Source of the DNA: Mycogone perniciosa
Lineage: Eukaryota; Ascomycota; Sordariomycetes; Hypocreales; Hypocreaceae
Direction: 5' to 3'
DNA: 17,932 bases
Assembly: GCA_025331125.1 (NCBI GenBank)
Contig: JAOALB010000326.1
Coordinates: 1 to 17,932, forward strand
Part shown: positions 8,000 through 17,118 of the stretch, piece by piece
Numbering within the stretch: position 1 is the stretch's first letter
Layout: every line of letters starts with the position of its first letter
The notes under the pieces: generated by a model
What the model was told of the DNA's origin: nothing
The model's input: only the letters and a program-made list of their open reading frames with translations
The model's database searches: none
Position numbers and translations under genes: made by a program

Positions 8000-8365
8000 A
8001 GGAGTTTGACAATATTCCCCGAAATGTTACGACCGCCGAAGCAGGCTGACTACCTCAACATATCCGTTGACTCATGTTGCATTGACTGGTGTCCATCCAT
8101 CATTATTCCGAATCGTGATATCGGCCCCCTTCTCAACAAGCAGCTTGACTACCTCGATATATCCGTTGCTTGATGCTGCATAGACTGGTGTTCACCCGGC
8201 TTTGCTCGGAATCATAATATCGACCCCATTCTCAATCAGTAGTTTCACTACCTCTACATGTCCCTTACTCGATGCGGCATAGACCGATGTCCATTCATCC
8301 TTATTCTGAATTGTAATGTCGGCCCCATTCTCAACAAGTAGCTTGACTCCTTCGACACTGCACAG
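8000..8365 (-). pseudogene. Ankyrin-repeat gene fragment with stops
   Basis: The minus strand encodes consecutive ankyrin repeats of about 33 residues. Blocks include VEGVKLLVENGADITIQNKD, GHVEVVKLLIENGVDI, GYIEVVKLLVEKGADITIRN and GYVEVVSLL. In-frame stops are at 8192-8194 (a repeat's TGG changed to TGA), 8072-8074 and 8027-8029. A further repeat-like scrap, GNIVKLLHHG, is visible near 8000 in another frame. Ankyrin arrays are the C-terminal sensor part of many fungal NLR-like and incompatibility proteins. The upstream end stops abruptly near 8360, where plus-strand coding from an unrelated gene begins. No start codon or N-terminal domain remains. Confidence 0.85.
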
Positions 8366-8638
8366 CCATCGAGAGCTCTTGGACTCCCTGAGGATCGGGC
8401 GCAGCTTAATAATCCCAAGGTACTACAGGAGCACCTGGCTAGTCTTAGCCGTAGCAACGGGTTGAGAGCCAAGACGGGTACCAAATACAGCGAGGTGGTC
8501 GAGACGTGCTTAACTTGTCTGGACGAGGGCAACTTTGATTTTGGTGACGAACGAGAATTCCAGGATGAGGACGGGGCAGCGGTGGGTGTGAGGTACATTG
8601 AAAAGGTTCTGGGCATTCTACATGGCATTTCTCTGTAA
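8357..8638 (+). pseudogene. C-terminal fragment of a fungal incompatibility-type (HeLo/pseudokinase) protein
   Basis: The plus frame runs from about 8342 to TAA at 8636-8638. It contains AQLNNPKVLQEHLASLSR, YSEVVETCLTCLDEGN, FDFGDEREFQDEDG and VGVRYIEKVLGILHGISL. The ending VGVRYIEK..., preceded by FGDE.EF.DEDG, is what I associate with the C-terminus of large fungal proteins that join a HeLo-like (prion-inhibition) N-terminal domain to a kinase-like domain, a heterokaryon-incompatibility type. Only the last roughly 90 residues are present. To the left the frame meets a TAG at 8339-8341, and the DNA there is ankyrin-coding on the other strand. This is therefore a rearranged fragment, not a working gene. 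Confidence 0.6.
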
Positions 8639-8639
8639 G

Positions 8640-8904
8640 TACCTGTGGGGGCAAGACCTTGCCATGGAATGTCATAGGCAGTCCCACACTAAATCTGCCT
8701 GCAAATTAATCCTGCAAGAATTAGGGAAGATGAGGTTGGCAAAGAATGAGGCTTGAATAGGAATAAGAATCGCACTATTATACGTACACAGTATTTTACT
8801 GTTGTACATATCGCAGGTGTTGGATACATAGTACGTTGTTGGAAAAGTCTACTAGTTGGATTACAGAAATACGAGGTACCATAAATTGGCTAGCTGAAGA
8901 ACTA
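8640..8904. other. Spacer without a gene
   Basis: No coding frame is evident. The palindrome ACAGTATTTTACTGT lies at 8788-8802 and resembles one at 7783-7797. Confidence 0.4.
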
Positions 8905-8995
8905 CAGTAGAGATCTGCATTTTGTACGTATAGAAAGTTTTTAGGCACAGACCATGCCTCTGATGTCCGTAGCCAGTATTTCTGTCAACACAGCC
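8905..8995 (+). mobile_element. MITE family, truncated copy (5' part only)
   Basis: After a TA at 8903-8904 the sequence CAGTAGAG joins directly to TCTGCATTTTGTACGTATAG. It then follows copy 1 through the segment around GGCACAGACCATGCCTCTG. Relative to copy 1, about 10-12 bp of the terminal repeat are deleted. Similarity ends near 8995. Confidence 0.7.
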
Positions 8996-9241
8996 CATCA
9001 ACATATCACGACAGTGGGGAGATCTCAGCACCCGTGAATTCCATTACTGATTGACCCTCCTTCTATGATTCCTTTTCTGCCTTATTTATCAACAAAGAAG
9101 GCCGCGTAAACTGCGTTTCGAAATACCTCAGCCGTATCAGCCGTAGCGGCAAAGCTGACTTTTCTTGCTTCTGTGATTCTTCCCGTCACCAAAGGTCACA
9201 CCAACGGGCAATCTCTTGCAGTCGTGATTAATTACGGAGCA

Positions 9242-9490
9242 CAGTAGCGGCCGAAACCAAACTCTCTGAGCACAGACCAGGTTATTTTCTAACAAGAGCC
9301 ATTTATTGCTCTTTAATGTTATAAATTGGGATTTTGATCCTTTTTACACCTAAAAGTCAGAAACAGCAACATTAAAACAGAGTACTTATGGATTTAAGGT
9401 TTTGGCTATTAGAGCGACTTTCGGCTGTTTCGTGCCGTTCCCTTCTATGGAAACCCCAAAATTGTTATTATGTAATATTAGGTACATAAA
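9242..9490 (-). mobile_element. MITE family, truncated inverted copy (3' part only)
   Basis: CAGTAGCGGCCGAAACCA matches the 3' terminal repeat. The following sequence matches copy 1 in reverse complement through GGGATTTTGATCC, TAGAGCGACTTTCGGC and TGTAATATTAGGTA, with internal deletions. The outer flank is CA, not TA, so the insertion site is altered. It faces the truncated copy at 8905 across about 246 bp of unrelated DNA. Confidence 0.75.
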
Positions 9491-10114
9491 CTGACTCCCG
9501 TAGGAATCATTTTTGCCTCACTTTGAAGCATTAACGCTGAAAACCGTTAGTGGCTATCCACATCTGTAAATTAGCGGGGACTCTTGAAATGGTGATGAGC
9601 CATTTTACTCATTCTACGGAGTAATGGCTGGTGCAACGGCCTTTTGTACCTAATAGCGACACGGAAATACGTAAGTTTTGAGAAAAGAGGGGGTACTGTA
9701 ATTGTGTGCCTTCGGACTATGGATGATAAAGGGAGAGTGGGAGATGAGGCTGGGACGGGAACCGGACATTTTTACGAGATAATATCTCTCTACTTTGTCA
9801 TGAACATCAAGTTCCGGGCCTGTTTAGTCAAGGAATCAACGTGGGGCTGGATTGTGGATTTCTCTTTGTCACAAAAACCCACAGACAAGAAAAAAGTATT
9901 AATGCCAAGAATCAAGAAATGGACTATTAGGTAAGGGCGCGTAGCAGTTTGCAAGAAGGAATTCGACAGGGGGCAGCAGGCCACAATTGGACGTCAAGCT
10001 TTTCGTCCAACAACCATCTGTAGTGGATTTTACACCCTGGTCCGCTGGTCACTAGCTAACAGGCCCCGGACGAGGAATTAGAACTTGCCAACGTTCCATG
10101 GCAACTTATTGACA
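9491..10114. other. Stretch without a recognised gene
   Basis: An open frame at 9644-9934 has no ATG until codon 27 and no known motif. CCGGGCCTGTTTAG near 9814 and the reverse complement of CTAACAGGCCCCGG near 10055 are similar. They may be the decayed ends of a small element, but the match is imperfect. Confidence 0.3.
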
Positions 10115-10239
10115 ATGGCACAAATACAATTAGCAATCGAAAAAATAGAAAGGTTTCCAGTTTACGAATCTCCACACGGCATCGTTTTTGGACGTCGTCG
10201 CGTGCCTTTGGAAGTTGAAATCAACTGCTCAGGGAGCAA
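10115..10239 (+). pseudogene. Possible N-terminal fragment of a pogo/Tc1-type transposase
   Basis: The frame begins MAQIQLAIEKIE and continues to GIVFGRRRVPLEVEI. The opening resembles the start of the psq-type helix-turn-helix region of fungal pogo-like transposases, which typically reads I-Q-x-A-I-E-x-I-E. That region then has F-G-V-x-R-x-T-L before the second DNA-binding domain, and FGRRRVPLE could be its decayed form. The full-length inverted MITE is inserted immediately downstream, and the frame runs on into it before stopping at 10280-10282. No DDE catalytic region is present. The match is short and I am not sure of it. Confidence 0.3.
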
Positions 10240-10241
10240 TA

Positions 10242-10701
10242 CAGTAGCGGCCGAAACCAGTGTCCGCCATTTGCGTATTTAGAAACTCTCTGGGCACGGA
10301 CCAGACTGCTGCCTGCTATAGCCACTACTATACAACAAAGTTTGGCAGGTTGTTCTCTAACGTTGGCTTAACAAAAGCCATTTATGGCTTTTTAATGCTA
10401 AAAATTGATATTTTGATCCTCCTTATTCTTAAAAGTTGGGAACAGTAACTTAAAAACAAAGCACTTCTGGATCTAAAGGTTTTTCTATTAATAAAGAGCC
10501 TAGAGCGACTTTCGGCAGTTTCTTGCCGTTCCCCTCTGTATAACAATGGCCAAATTGTTCCTATGTAATGTTAGGTAAACATTAACAAAGCACGGTTAGG
10601 CTGTATTCATAGAAGTATCGACTATAGAAACTAGAGGTATGGTCTGTGCCTGGAAATTTCCTATACATACAAAATGCAGACACTCATTTCGGCCTCTGCT
10701 G
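10242..10701 (-). mobile_element. 460-bp MITE, copy 2 (inverted, full length)
   Basis: The ends are CAGTAGCGGCCGAAACCAGT on the left and, in reverse complement, CAGCAGAGGCCGAAATGAGT on the right. TA flanks both sides (10240-10241, 10702-10703). The interior matches copy 1 in reverse complement along its whole length with scattered substitutions. It keeps both internal hairpins (AAAAGCCAT...ATGGCTTTT near 10373; CGGCA...TGCCG near 10512). It has no credible coding frame. Confidence 0.85.
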
Positions 10702-10789
10702 TATGATGTTCCAGACGGGGAGATTGCTCCGGACGTGAACAGTCTGGTTAGTGCTCCGTACCACCACTGGACATGTGCTCCATTCACTA

Positions 10790-11290
10790 TGGCTGATGGC
10801 AGCGGCAGATAGCAGACGAGTTGTCTGGGATGACAATTCAACAGTCCGAGCGACAAAGCTACCGAGCTACCCTCGTCACGCAGGGAGGCTGCTGAGACGA
10901 AGCGCGCGGCGACGGCCACAGCAATCGCCACAGCGACCTTCAGGGCGAGAAATCATCGTTGGACAGCGGGAACGAATCTGATGCTGCCACTACCACCGGA
11001 CGCCCATCTCAAGTCCTATGGTCGAGGCCAAAGCCAAGGCGGCGCCACTGCCAGGGTCCAATGATGCACAAGAGCCAAGCAGTAGTAGCCAAGAAGAGTT
11101 TGGTCCGATCAGCCTCTCGCAAGGCTTCGCTCAGCCATCCCAAATTTGGAATGCCATGGTAGACAGCGATGGACAGGTTGATGACGATAGGATGTCTTGG
11201 GAGCATTTCAATGCCAGCTTCGCCACAGATGTGGTAGAGAATAGCATACCTAGCAGCCAGTACTCGGGGGTAAGAAGTTAGCGCCATGGA
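10790..11290 (+). pseudogene. Coding-like remnant, low-complexity Ser/Ala/Gln-rich (unidentified)
   Basis: The plus strand carries protein-like text that shifts frame: ATELPSSRREAAETKRAATA, then LDSGNESDAATTTGRPSQVL, then, in the frame starting at ATG 11018, NDAQEPSSSSQEEFGPISLS and SQIWNAMVDSDGQVDDDRMS. The last frame ends at 11281 just after GGGGTAAGAAG, a possible donor site, so the stop may lie in an intron. I recognise no domain. It could be a disordered region of a regulatory protein. A 172-codon minus frame (11009-11527) overlaps and is probably its shadow, though I cannot exclude the reverse. Confidence 0.35.
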
Positions 11291-11492
11291 ATTTGCAAGA
11301 TTTCCAGCGCAGAAGGTCATGCCATTCATCACAGTTCCTACCATAGTCTGGCGAAGAGCTGCGCGAGAGGCCCTCGAAGCTTGGAGGATGTTCGATGGTC
11401 CATCACCGCGACCGGTGTTGGCAGTACCGCCAGTGCCACCAGGGTCATTTGTTTTATCAAAAGATCCTCGACTGAGGGCTTTTGTGAAAGCT

Positions 11493-11966
11493 TCAACTAC
11501 TAGAAGAAGGTGCGTGTAGTGGCGCACTTTTGTGTGTTATATGCGCAGATGTCCTTTGTACTTCTCCTAATACTGAGATTTGTATATGGATTGTGTGCAA
11601 TGGTAGGGAGCATAGGTGTAGCGCCACGACCGCCTGGGTGAATGAAGAGAGAATGGGAACACTGGATAACCTCATATTAATCACCAGTGCGAAAATGTTA
11701 GGACTGCCTAAAGATCCCTTTGTTCTGTCAAATACTGGACTCTTGTTATACTCCACTGTCTCCTCCTGTATTAACGTTTCGCAATAGCATCTTGACGCTT
11801 GGGTATGACTCTGTCTAGTATTTGGAGTGGAGGCCAACAGCTTTGGGCTCCATCCCATGGTGACCTTCTCTACCAATAGGCACATATGAATCGCTACAAT
11901 GGATTCAGTCATGAGGTTGGTGAAATTGAACTGCAGCAAAATCCGAACGCTATCTACCCTCGACAT
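11493..11966 (-). CDS. Open frame of uncertain status, 157 codons
   Basis: I do not recognise this frame. It reads MSRVDSVRILLQFNFTNLMT, ESIVAIHMCLLVEKVTMGW and SPKLLASTPNTRQSHTQ, and ends in a Ser run. Upstream of its ATG the same frame continues after a single TAG as SARRAEGRDISLTRAE, so the open region may once have been longer. The plus strand is also partly open here (11530-11787, 11899-12114). It may be a decayed gene or chance. Confidence 0.25.
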   Translation of the reverse strand: MSRVDSVRILLQFNFTNLMTESIVAIHMCLLVEKVTMGWSPKLLASTPNTRQSHTQASRCYCETLIQEETVEYNKSPVFDRTKGSLGSPNIFALVINMRLSSVPILSSFTQAVVALHLCSLPLHTIHIQISVLGEVQRTSAHITHKSAPLHAPSSSS

Positions 11967-13300
11967 CTGCTACTCCGCTCGCGTCAGGCTGATGTCTCTT
12001 CCTTCCGCTCTTCTAGCTGAGCTGCTCCACCCGATTATTATCCCGTTTGTTAGGCAAGGGATACACATAGAGAGACACGCACTGTGCTACAAGTACCCAA
12101 TAGGTGTCGGCTGAAGCCTTTACTGTGGGATGAACGTTCGTACGGACTAGGTGAATTAGGCGGTTGCTCCTGTGGTCTTGATGACACTGGTGGGCTCAAA
12201 CTACAGCAGCATAAAGAGATGTTTTCCATGACTGAGGTATATACCAACTAATATTCTGGGTCGTTGCCGTTTATTCTCAAGGCGCATGAAAGCGTTGAAA
12301 AGGCATAAAAAGGCAATCACGATTGGTGTATATATCACAAACGGCTTTACTTGGAGTTGTGCACTGACGAGGCGAGATTGTGCCTTCATTAAGCTTTCGA
12401 CATCACAAGATTCGTCCTACGTAGGTGCACATCAGTCGGCGTTATAATCCCTGCTCTGTCGGACGTAAAATATCACAGCTGACGCACAGGACCGAACAGA
12501 TGTTGCGACCTGGTCGCATCATGTTCCGAAGTTAGGCAGCGGAAGGTGAACGGCCGATGCGGATTGGCAGAATGGTTATCGGTGCAATTTTGACTGACAG
12601 GAACCAACAACACCCAGCCCCCTAAAGTTGCACCGGATGACGCTGGGAATTGAGCGATTTGTTGGCTCTTAATCCGGTGGTACGACCGAGCCCATCCGTC
12701 AGCAACATTTCGTTGCTGCGCCACCGGACTTCCGTGTGGAAGTTTGCTTTGAAGGCGTTTTCGTATCCTGAAAAAGCAAAGTGAACGCATTCGCAGCCGC
12801 CTGGTCAAAACACTATGTCGTCAGCTTATGGTTGTTGAGGACAAATCTATTCAGGATGATGACAGCGTTTACTTTTGCTACTTTGACGCAGAAACACGAC
12901 GTGAACAAATGGCTGGTTGCGCAGCTGTTATACACACTAAACGGCGCAATGGCATGCTTTTGCTTATATCTGTGACAAATCGCCCGACTGTTGGTTGTGT
13001 GTCTAGAGCAAGGAAAGGTGACCGGCTAACATTCCGAGCGTCGGGCGTACAAAGAAAACCGACCTGCAGGGATTGTAGCCAACAACGTAAAGCAAAAGGA
13101 CCCTGAACACTGTACTCGAAATTCATTTCCCAACCCGCTCAAACAGGGATCCAGTCACAACAAGGCCCGGCCCAACCGGACCGTTTCCTAAACAACGTTG
13201 TAGTGGTTCAAACATTCCCTTTCAATCCTGTGTAGACCAATAATCCGCATGTACCTCATGGTCGTGTTTCTCAAATCTACCCACGTTGAACTGCTGTCTA
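11967..13300. other. Stretch without a recognised gene; decayed coding-like text
   Basis: Between 12480 and 13130 all three plus frames and two minus frames hold runs of 60-110 codons, interrupted by stops. One plus frame (12828-13106) includes DDDSVYFCYFDAETRREQM and ends with CRDCSQQRKAKGP. I cannot assign a family or settle the strand. The rest looks intergenic. Confidence 0.3.
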
Positions 13301-13302
13301 AT

Positions 13303-13620
13303 TCAATGCAGTAGCAAATTGTTCAGATATGGCCTTGTGCATTCGGACTTGGTGTATGAAGATTTCAGGTTATTACACCCCTCTCTGTCTAGACTACGTC
13401 CATGCACAATTTGGTGATTGATCACACATTCGGTGGACCAACATATTGTTGTTGGTTGTGCTTGGGAAGAAGGCCTAAGGATTTCTAGCTTAACCATACC
13501 GTCGGTTTTTGGTTCAACACATATAAGAGAGAACAATTGTTCTTCGGCGTGCAACCACCATTGCTCTATTTCATTAAGCGAGTCACCGAGACTTTTTGTA
13601 CAACTGAAATGCTCCAACAC
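13303..13620 (-). CDS. Open frame of uncertain status, 105 codons
   Basis: The minus frame reads MLEHFSCTKSLGDSLNEIEQ, WWLHAEEQLFSLICVEP, then WSTECVINHQIVHGRSLD, with Trp and Cys present. The plus strand is open across the same DNA in two frames (13418-13729, 13537-13836). No domain is recognised. It may be a remnant exon. Confidence 0.25.
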   Translation of the reverse strand: MLEHFSCTKSLGDSLNEIEQWWLHAEEQLFSLICVEPKTDGMVKLEILRPSSQAQPTTICWSTECVINHQIVHGRSLDREGCNNLKSSYTKSECTRPYLNNLLLH

Positions 13621-14102
13621 TCACAAGCGACAAAGCGGTTCGCAGGGCAGCTGCCCCAGATGCCATCGCCTCCAGTCGTTCCGGGCAGGCGCCGGAACGC
13701 TACTCTTGTTTCACGCCAGCCAGTGCTAGGCGCTGCTTATACTCATGCTGCAGCGCGCTTAGCGCCAAGCCAGTTTGTGCATGTGGAGGGCTCAATGTTT
13801 GTGCGACCATCCACTCTATCTGTCTGGTTATGCTAACAAAAATTAAGGCCAATGAACAGCAGTCATGTGATCAATGACCAAGACGGCGTGTCAGTCATCA
13901 CCGGGATCACCGAGATGCTAAGCATTCCGTGACTAATCGATTCTCATATATAGCATTTTAGAACCAAATGAAGTCGTGCCTGAGATGTGAGTGAACCGGT
14001 CCAGTGACGTGCACCCTTCAGCTAACGCATTGGTGTTGAAGGATCAATCATCTTCAAGAGATGTTTGTGTTTGCCCCGGCATTGCGAATCCTGCTGACTT
14101 AG

Positions 14103-14261
14103 AGAGACAGGATCACCGATCTCAAGCGTGAGGTTACTGGACTCAGACTTGATGTCAATGATCTCAAACGTGAGTTCCTAGAGGTACAAATGGTATGGAG
14201 ATTTACAGATGCGGCCGACCCGGCTGTCGGCAATCCTGCGGCCACCTATCAACCTATCTAG
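14103..14261 (+). pseudogene. C-terminal coiled-coil remnant (unidentified)
   Basis: A TAG at 14100-14102 opens this frame and a TAG closes it at 14259-14261. It encodes RITDLKREVTGLRLDVNDLK and REFLEVQMVWRFTDAADP, then a short tail ending ATYQPI. The leucines at heptad-like spacing suggest a coiled coil. No N-terminal part or start codon is seen, so it is probably the last exon of a decayed or unrecognised gene. Confidence 0.4.
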
Positions 14262-14857
14262 AGGCATATAGATAAAGAAGGAAGGTGTCGGATAATATCG
14301 GTCTTCATGGTGGAGATTGGATATGCAGGAAGGTTAGCCTCACCGGAGGAGCTGAACCGAGATGAAACGGAACACATTCTCTTGATATATAACAGAGCTG
14401 GAGGGGCAACCAAATAGGAAGAAGAGGGGATGTGGTTAATTGAGTGGAATTCATGTCCTCTTTCTTCGTGATGTGTTCAAGCTGACTACGTAACTGTGTT
14501 TTCCAACAGGAGAATGACCCTAGAATTATTTGATAGTGTCTCGTTCCAGCCCGCCGTCTTCAGCCACACTGGGCAGGAATCTTTTATTCTACTCAATAGC
14601 GGCGTATTTGGGTGGGGATGTGTTTGGCCGAGAAATAACCGATTCATTTACCATTGACAGAATGGCCCTTGACACGTGAGCTGAGTTTGCGCGTCATCCC
14701 AAGACCTTTTAACGCCTCGTCAACAGCCCTGTTTATTCCTCATTTCGTGCCTGGCAAACGAACGCAAACAATGTCAATGCACAGAGCCATACTCTGACAT
14801 GCTTGATTGTCGGATGCCGTATTGCTTATATTGATGTCAGTCTCAATGGGATGTTGT
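14262..14857. other. Spacer between coiled-coil remnant and next pseudogene
   Basis: The frame of the preceding remnant continues after its stop with protein-like text, for example RIISVFMVEIGYAGRLASP near 14290, but no family is identifiable. From about 14400 nothing coding is evident. Confidence 0.3.
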
Positions 14858-16143
14858 ATGAAGCCAGCCGATCCCGGCGACACCATTCAACCAGCAACGG
14901 AACGTTGGGAGCTAGTAGTCTCTGTGCCACCCTACGTCCCAGATACCGACCCCTGTACGACAGAAGAGCTCTGGAGCCAAGTCATATCTGTTGCCGCAAT
15001 GGCTAATCGCGGCCCTGCGCCAAAGAGCTGTGGCCGTCGACCTGGAGGAGTCGCAAGCAGGACTGGCTCCGACGCTGGCAAATACAGCCCCTCCGTATCT
15101 ACTCAAAGCTTGTTTGACCCCTCAGAGTCGCATGTTACTCCCCAAAGCACCGTGACGAATGCTACACGGACCGTGTCACCTCGTAGCTCTAGGTTCATCA
15201 AGCTCGTTCTTTAACCCCGAGGAATCTCCATCAACGATACTAACTCGATTGTGCCGAGCGCGTTCTCTCACTTCGGCACCACGGAGCCAGAGGACGGCGA
15301 AACGATTGATTATAAAGTGATTGCGGGGCTGGGCGGCGCCAACATCTGGGTCACTCTCGATGACGATTCCATCAAGGTTATCGTGAACGAATACAGGGCG
15401 ATGAGGGGACTAACTTTGTGCGAGGAAGAGTTTGCAACCTTCGCCAAAGAGAAGTTCCTTCATGGCGAACTAAAATCACAAATTGTATCGGAAGACCGGC
15501 AGTGGCGCGCAGAGCGCATGCTGCAACTTGTGTGCCCGCCAAAGGAAAGCGCTCACTGGTGTATCCCTCCCCTCCTCGATGGAACCCTAGCCCAAGAGAT
15601 GGATTAGACATGGGATGTCCGACCGGACTGCGGCCATTGGCTATCCCTCAAAGGATTCAACCCTAAGTATCGCTTTCATATTCAGAACTGCACCTTCGTC
15701 CGCGATTGGATTACCTGCCCTTATTCCACTACCGAATTTAAACGAGATGGTGAGTCTGAGGACGTTGCTGTGCGGCAGGTTCTTTGGCCCTATTCAACCG
15801 ATACTCTCTGTATGCTGCAGCGCGGAAAGCCAATGCCAAACTGACCAATGACATATCGAATATCCGCCATTACACTCTGACTTTCGTTGGGCATAAGTTC
15901 GTCTTTTGGGTCCTTTAACCTACCTATAATGATGTTGGGGAGTGGATTGGTTGTGAGATAAAGAGACTTTTCGGAGCGGATTGCGCAGATGAGTATGCTG
16001 TCCGAGAGCTGGCGAATTGGATCAATGAGATTCACAGATGGGGATTATCGCAACATGGACCGAGTTGTGAACGAGATATCAAAGACGTCCTGAATTCTTG
16101 CAGTGTGCGAACCTCGAATATTTATAAAAAAACTCGGCGATAA
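14858..16143 (+). pseudogene. Uncharacterised fungal gene, inactivated; possible PD-(D/E)XK-like core
   Basis: One long frame runs from about 14858 (MKPADPGDTIQP; an earlier ATG in frame is at 14807). It has a TAA at 15212-15214 and a TAG at 15605-15607, and reads well across both. Near 15772 one base appears lost: EDVAV then continues in the next frame as AAGSLALFNRYSLYAAARK. That frame has a TAA at 15916-15918 and ends at 16141-16143. The C-terminal third includes GEWIGCEIKRLFGADCADEY and NWINEIHRWGLSQHGPSCER, which I associate with a family of uncharacterised fungal proteins. The segment WDVRPDCGHWLSL, then CPYSTTEFKRD, then AAGSLALFNR has the D...ExK...helix layout of PD-(D/E)XK nuclease-like folds; this is inference. 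About 428 codons in total. CAA-to-TAA or CGA-to-TGA type C-to-T changes would account for some lesions. Confidence 0.7.
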
Positions 16144-16260
16144 TTTCCATGCAGAGCCTTAATCGAATAGATAGGAGAGCTGGGGTACATGGAGGGCTTT
16201 TCTGATGTGCTTAGAGAGCATCTAGTATGATCAAGTACGTACCAACACACAATTTCTTCA

Positions 16261-16975
16261 CGCATGCTCTTTAGCTTTCTGGAGGGAAACCTAATCCCCA
16301 TCATCCAAGCCGCTATTCTGGGTAGCATTCTTACCATTACTGCTGTGCCTTGAACTGTGTTTTACCTCGGCGGATTACACTACGTTAGCCAAAATTTCCA
16401 TGTCATTTTCTCCGAGGTTGGCAAGTTCCGCATACTCCATGAGAGCTTTACGGAGAGGAAGCTCCAAGATGACGTTTGCACGTTGGCCAGGCAACCTCAA
16501 TCTTTACACCTGGTTCCAGGCGAGCAACCAACACAGCATCTTTGACAAAGTCATCGAATGTAATGAGCACCACGATGCTGATCGTGAAGCATACCTGTTA
16601 CAACATGGCTACTATTGATGAGGCCTGGGGTAAATTATTTTAGTTTATGACTTTGTTACACTGTCATACCCTACGTTGTTCGCCAACGACCACGTGTATT
16701 TTTTACGAACAGACGGAGTCATCAATGTCGCCCTCTTCCGCTGCCTCGCTCCATCCATCCAAACAGTCCTATTTAATGGTTCATTGATCGTCATCATCAG
16801 CTGGGTCATAGGCATGTCCATGGATCTGAATTTCGAGATCTTCATGGCTGCCTTACTTGTCCTCGATTCTAGTGGTTGGGAGCTTCCTTTGAGCAAAAAC
16901 CAAGGGTGTAAGGAAATGATTTCCGAGGTTCGTAGTACCATATTATCTCACAAGATTGACACCGTCGCCAAGTAG
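16261..16975 (+). pseudogene. Decayed vacuolar Ca2+/H+ exchanger (CAX/VCX1-like) gene
   Basis: CAX proteins export cytosolic Ca2+ into the vacuole in exchange for protons, using two repeated Na_Ca_ex domains. The first-repeat signature is visible at about 16285-16400 as IIQAAILGSIL, then a TGA at 16351-16353, then VFYLGGLHYVSQ. This matches the family pattern of a QA-LLGSIL helix followed by GGLR. After a frameshift near 16440 comes NLNLYTWFQASNQHSIFD, like the FQLKTH-type segment that precedes the acidic loop. At 16676-16865 the second repeat reads ANDHVYFLRTDGVINVALF, then SIQTVLFNGSLIVIISWVIG and MDLNFEIFMAALLVL, aligning with the family's AEHV...SIQ-ALF...GW..G..M.L.FE-F. The key acidic residue of the family's GNAAEHV motif appears changed (ANDHV). 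Large parts, including the N-terminus and loop, are missing. Not functional. Confidence 0.65.
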
Positions 16976-17118
16976 AAGTGTATCATCTCCACACCAAGCT
17001 TAAGCGCTTGTTTCTTCGTGGCGCGGGGCTGTTGGGCGCCGTCGTCATCGGTGCCTGAATCCTCAGGGGTTGGGATACCCTCCAAGGTGTAGTGTTGGGC
17101 GGCCGTGAAGGTATGCAT
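16948..17118 (-). CDS. Short codon-biased frame (56 aa), possibly a first exon
   Basis: From ATG (17116-17118) to TGA (16948-16950) the minus strand encodes MHTFTAAQHYTLEGIPTPED, an acidic SGTDDDG block, and ATKKQALKLGVEMIHFYLAT. By my hand count about 70% of codons end in G or C, unlike most of this window. That suggests real selection as coding sequence. It overlaps the 3' end of the Ca2+/H+ exchanger pseudogene on the other strand. I recognise no domain. It could be the first exon of a gene whose later exons were lost when the exchanger fragment arrived, or a small protein. Confidence 0.4.
   Translation of the reverse strand: MHTFTAAQHYTLEGIPTPEDSGTDDDGAQQPRATKKQALKLGVEMIHFYLATVSIL

Noticed and set aside
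8254..8687. Minus frames of 80 and 124 codons
   Set aside because: They lie opposite the pseudokinase-tail frame, or out of frame with the ankyrin repeats, and show no motif.
9644..9934. 96-codon plus frame
   Set aside because: It opens with TTG, the first ATG is at codon 27, and no motif is seen.
10260..10448. 62-codon plus frame
   Set aside because: It lies wholly inside the full-length inverted MITE, which is non-coding in its other copies.
11009..11527. 172-codon minus frame
   Set aside because: It overlaps plus-strand text with more protein-like low-complexity features, and has no recognisable domain; kept only as a possible shadow.
13200..13220. GGTTCAAACATTCC resembling a tRNA B box
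   Set aside because: No A box or cloverleaf could be found at the right distance; no tRNA gene supported.
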